From Castellaniella sp. UBA6218 (GTDB lineage Bacteria; Pseudomonadota; Gammaproteobacteria; Burkholderiales; Burkholderiaceae_B), in contig DISE01000080.1 of the NCBI GenBank assembly GCA_002421865.1, positions 190 through 8,879 of the forward strand: 8,690 bases of DNA. Direction: 5' to 3'. The notes under the pieces are model-generated. The model saw nothing but the letters and a program-made list of their open reading frames with translations, did not search any database and was not told where the DNA came from. Each line of letters begins with the position of its first letter. Within the stretch, counting starts at the first letter, position 1. A program made the translations under genes and the position numbers. Positions 6,633 to 8,690 of this stretch are shown here, one piece after another.

Positions 6633-6691
6633 GCGGCCGGCGCGATGGCGCCGGCCGCGGGTCTGGGGGCGCGGCGGAGGCCGCGTCCGCC
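6633..6691 (-). other. Two tandem hairpins in the dctP–dctQ gap
   Basis: Read on the minus strand, the first stem starts at the last base of the dctP stop codon: GGCGGA (6691–6686) pairs with TCCGCC (6678–6673) around a 7-nt loop. The second is GCGGCCGGCGC (6658–6648) with GCGCCGGCCGC (6643–6633), a perfect 11-bp GC stem with a 4-nt loop. Neither is followed by a T-run, so complete termination is not expected. Such stems after binding-protein genes can protect the upstream mRNA from 3' decay, or partly end transcription, giving more binding protein than permease. That role here is inference. Confidence 0.6.
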
Positions 6692-7749
6692 TACTTGGAC
6701 GCGGTGACGCCCACGATCTTGCCGATCGTGCCGTTGAAGTCCTGGACGCACTGCGCGGAGCAGCGAGCGGCCCATTTCGGCACGATGGTCTCGGCCAGGA
6801 CCTTCTTGAGCAGCGCCTGGTCGGCCTCGGAAGGCTGGACCAGCGTCATCTTGCCCTTGACCGCCTGCTTGCAGCCGGCGGCGCCGGTGTTGCAGTCGTA
6901 GCCTTGCTGCGTTTCGGCGGCGGCGTCGGCCCAGATCTTCTCGAACATCGTGTCCAGGTTCTTTTGCAGGAAGTCGCGGACCTTGGGATCGAGCTTGTTC
7001 CAGTACGCCTTGTTGGCGGCGTGGATCTGCTGGTTCCAGTTGATCGGCAGGGCGTACAAGTGCGTGCTGACCTCATACCATTTGGCCGAGTAGCCCGACA
7101 TCGAACCGGTGATGGCGCAATCGACCACGCCGTTCTGCAGGGCCGGCACGACTTCGCCGAAGGGCAAGGTCACGCTGCTGCCGCCGAAGGCCTCGACGAA
7201 CTCGGCCTGGGTGCGGCTGCTGGTGCGCACCTTCTTGCCCTTGAGGTCGGCCAGGCCGTTCATGGCGCCGTTGCAGAACAGCACCTGCGCCGGGTAGGAC
7301 GAGAAGCCGAGCACCTTGATGTTCTGCTTGTCGTAGAAGGCCTCGTAGGCGGGCTTGTAGGCGTCGGTCACCTGCTTGGCGATCGCGGCGCTGGGCGCCA
7401 GGCCGGCCAGGTCGATGGCCTCGTTGATGGGGTTGTCGCTGGCGAAGTAGGCCAGGGTCGAGGTGCCGACCGGGATCACGCCCTGGGACATCAGGCGCAA
7501 CATTTCCGGACCCTTCAGGCCCATTTCGTTGAAGCCCTTGATGGTGGCCGTGACTTGCCCGTTCGACAGTTCGGGCACGGTCTTGGTCCAGAACGGCTGT
7601 TCGAAGTTCTGGTAGAGCGTCAGGTTGCTGAGCGCGCCCGCGACCTGGATCTGGGTCTTGGGCAGGCCGTCCACCTTGTCTTGCGCGAAGGCGGCGGAGG
7701 CGAGCAGGACGGCGCCTGCGGTGAGCGTAATGGTGGCCAGGTGCTTCAT
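6691..7749 (-). CDS. dctP: TRAP transporter periplasmic substrate-binding protein, DctP family
   Basis: The periplasmic receptor that captures the substrate and delivers it to DctQM. It has 352 residues with a signal peptide: MKH, a hydrophobic core LATITLTAGAVLLASA and a probable cut after AFA (residue 22). DctP features are the LKGPEML region (78–84), DLKGKKVRTSSRTQAEF (168–184), which includes the arginine region that usually pairs with the substrate carboxylate (Arg175 or Arg179), and LPFGEVVPALQNGVVDCAITG (195–215). Six cysteines are present in the mature protein; four cluster near the C-terminus as C286-X6-C293 and C330-X3-C334, which suggests disulfides. ATG 7749 was chosen because GAGGAG (7760–7755) lies 5 nt before it and the signal peptide starts there; the frame is open to 7833 but without a sensible N-terminus. 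It is the first gene of the operon. The substrate cannot be told. Confidence 0.95.
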   Translation of the reverse strand: MKHLATITLTAGAVLLASAAFAQDKVDGLPKTQIQVAGALSNLTLYQNFEQPFWTKTVPELSNGQVTATIKGFNEMGLKGPEMLRLMSQGVIPVGTSTLAYFASDNPINEAIDLAGLAPSAAIAKQVTDAYKPAYEAFYDKQNIKVLGFSSYPAQVLFCNGAMNGLADLKGKKVRTSSRTQAEFVEAFGGSSVTLPFGEVVPALQNGVVDCAITGSMSGYSAKWYEVSTHLYALPINWNQQIHAANKAYWNKLDPKVRDFLQKNLDTMFEKIWADAAAETQQGYDCNTGAAGCKQAVKGKMTLVQPSEADQALLKKVLAETIVPKWAARCSAQCVQDFNGTIGKIVGVTASK

Positions 7750-7796
7750 GAGGTCTCCTCGGGATGTCGAGTGCATTGAATGGGTGGCACCCCCGG

Positions 7797-7826
7797 ATTG
7801 CACCGTGGCGGACCCGCCGCGTCCAA
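7797..7826 (-). promoter_or_regulatory. Candidate promoter of the TRAP operon
   Basis: On the minus strand, TTGGAC (7826–7821) and TGCAAT (7802–7797) are separated by 18 nt, giving a start near 7790 and a leader of about 40 nt to dctP. Both hexamers are only partial matches to the sigma-70 consensus, as is common for activator-dependent promoters. The spacer contains the inverted repeat GGCGG-N2-CCGCC (7807–7818). The position gains some weight because the LysR-like dyad centred at 7856 falls about 66 nt upstream of this start. Confidence 0.35.
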
Positions 7827-7848
7827 TCATCAATCGGCATGCCTGGTC

Positions 7849-7863
7849 ATAACGGATTCTTAT
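7849..7863. promoter_or_regulatory. LysR-type T-N11-A dyad (candidate operator)
   Basis: ATAACGGATTCTTAT is an inverted repeat, ATAA-N7-TTAT, and contains the T-N11-A pattern (T7850 to A7862) typical of LysR-type regulator sites. It lies in an AT-richer patch between the LysR gene and dctP, about 100 nt before the dctP start. It is probably the recognition site for the adjacent regulator; that assignment is inference. Confidence 0.5.
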
Positions 7864-7913
7864 CGATCAGGGAAAAACCATTGTTTTATATGGGTTTAAT
7901 GGACTCTTCCGAG

Positions 7914-7926
7914 ATTCGATGTGAAT
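7914..7926. promoter_or_regulatory. Second small dyad in the lysR–dctP gap
   Basis: ATTC-GATGT-GAAT is an inverted repeat 64 bp, about six helical turns, from the dyad at 7849–7863, close to the end of the LysR gene. T7915 and A7927 also fit T-N11-A, but off the symmetry axis. Short dyads of this size occur by chance, so the call is weak. Confidence 0.2.
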
Positions 7927-7950
7927 ACCTGACAGGCGGCTGAATAGGGG

Positions 7951-8690
7951 TTATCCCTGATTATCGCGCGCCCCCGCCTTGCGGGCGATTTCCTGCGCCA
8001 GCCGCGCGACGGTCAGGGCCGTATGGCTGTCGGGCGTGTCCAGCCAGCAGGCGTGGAAATCGATGTCTGGCAAGGTGGTGTCGGTGCGTAGGATGCACAG
8101 CTTGCCCTGCGCCAGTTCCTCGGCGATCACGGCGGGCGCGATCACGCAGGGCCCCATGCCGTGGCGCGCCATGTGGACGATGGTGCTGAGCGACGCGCTG
8201 CCGTACAGGCGGGGTTCCTTGATTCCCGCGTCCTGCAGGATGCGCTTGACGGCGTGGTGCGGGACGCTGGCCGGCGGATAGGTGATGATGGGATAGGCCG
8301 CCAGTTCCTTCGCCTTGACGGTGCGGCCGTGCAGGCGCAGGCTCGGGCTGGCGATCCAGGCCAGGGAGTAATCCCACAGATGCAGGCTGTGTTCGCGCGG
8401 ATCCTGGGATGTGCCCACCAGCATGGCCAGGTCGATCTGGTGCGACAGCAATTGCGAACGCAGCACGTGACTGGTGTCCACCTGCAGTTCCACCACTAGC
8501 GCCGGATGCCGCTGGTGCAGCCGTTCGAGCAGTTCGGGCAGCCAGGTGTGCACCAGTGTCTCGGCCACGCCCAGGCGGAACAGGCCGCGGATCGGGGACG
8601 CCTGCCGGGCGGCCGTCAGCATCTCGGTGCGCATGTCGATGATGCGGCGGGCGTGGGACAGCAGCTCCTGGCCTTTTTCCGTCAGCTTGA
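7951..8690 (-). CDS. LysR-type transcriptional regulator, N-terminus cut by window edge
   Basis: A DNA-binding regulator of the LysR family. The minus-strand frame is open to the right edge, so the start lies outside. The visible 245 residues begin KLTEKGQELLSHARRIID, the end of the winged helix-turn-helix domain plus the linker helix; about 55–60 N-terminal residues with the helix-turn-helix are missing. The internal ATG at 8634 is not the start. The effector-binding domain follows from about fragment residue 35, with GLFRLGVAETLVHTWLPELLERLHQRHPALVVELQVD, SQLLSHQIDLAMLVG and GMGPCVIAPAVIAEEL, all typical of LysR substrate-binding domains. The gene points the same way as the TRAP operon and ends 201 bp before dctP, so it most likely controls that operon in response to its substrate or a breakdown product. 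The inducer is unknown. Confidence 0.93.
   Translation of the reverse strand, partial: KLTEKGQELLSHARRIIDMRTEMLTAARQASPIRGLFRLGVAETLVHTWLPELLERLHQRHPALVVELQVDTSHVLRSQLLSHQIDLAMLVGTSQDPREHSLHLWDYSLAWIASPSLRLHGRTVKAKELAAYPIITYPPASVPHHAVKRILQDAGIKEPRLYGSASLSTIVHMARHGMGPCVIAPAVIAEELAQGKLCILRTDTTLPDIDFHACWLDTPDSHTALTVARLAQEIARKAGARDNQG

Noticed and set aside
7885..7890. TATAAA (minus strand) as the -10 box of the TRAP operon
   Set aside because: A good hexamer, but no -35 match at 16–18 nt upstream, and the leader would be about 130 nt with the LysR dyad lying downstream of the start. The site at 7797–7826 fits better.

Overview
The window reads as chromosomal DNA from a high-GC betaproteobacterium. 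The gene order prs–rplY–pth, the two-domain (CTC-type) L25 and the protein sequences fit Burkholderiales best, and the Alcaligenaceae side (Bordetella/Achromobacter relatives) is the best guess. The genus is inference, since no database search was possible. I see no tRNA, rRNA, IS element, CRISPR array or phage gene, and no coding stretch with obviously foreign base composition.

Left part (1–2589, plus strand) is housekeeping. It holds the C-terminal end of PRPP synthetase (prs, cut by the window edge), ribosomal protein L25 (rplY), peptidyl-tRNA hydrolase (pth), and a CPBP/Abi-type intramembrane protease gene only 8 nt behind pth. The prs–rplY gap holds three hairpins in a row. A classic intrinsic terminator closes rplY.

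Right part (2617–8690) is all on the minus strand and convergent with the left part across a 27-bp gap. In transcription order it reads: LysR-type regulator (cut by the right edge), a 201-bp regulatory gap, dctP (periplasmic binding protein), dctQ and dctM (small and large TRAP membrane subunits, overlapping by ATGA), a DUF2848 protein, and an amidase-signature hydrolase. The layout suggests a substrate-induced operon. DctP would capture an organic acid or amide-bearing acid, DctQM would import it with a sodium gradient, and the amidase and DUF2848 protein would process it. The substrate cannot be read from the sequence.

The regulatory gap holds a T-N11-A dyad (ATAA-N7-TTAT) centred about 66 nt upstream of the start point expected from the best promoter-like hexamers; this is the usual place for a LysR recognition site. 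The dctP–dctQ gap holds two strong GC-rich hairpins without a T-run, a plausible device for making more binding protein than membrane subunits.

Nothing here is clearly a new type of system. The most interesting material is the uncharacterised TRAP/DUF2848/amidase cassette, in particular the possibility that DUF2848 is a divergent fumarylacetoacetate-hydrolase-like enzyme, and the hairpin-rich rplY leader.
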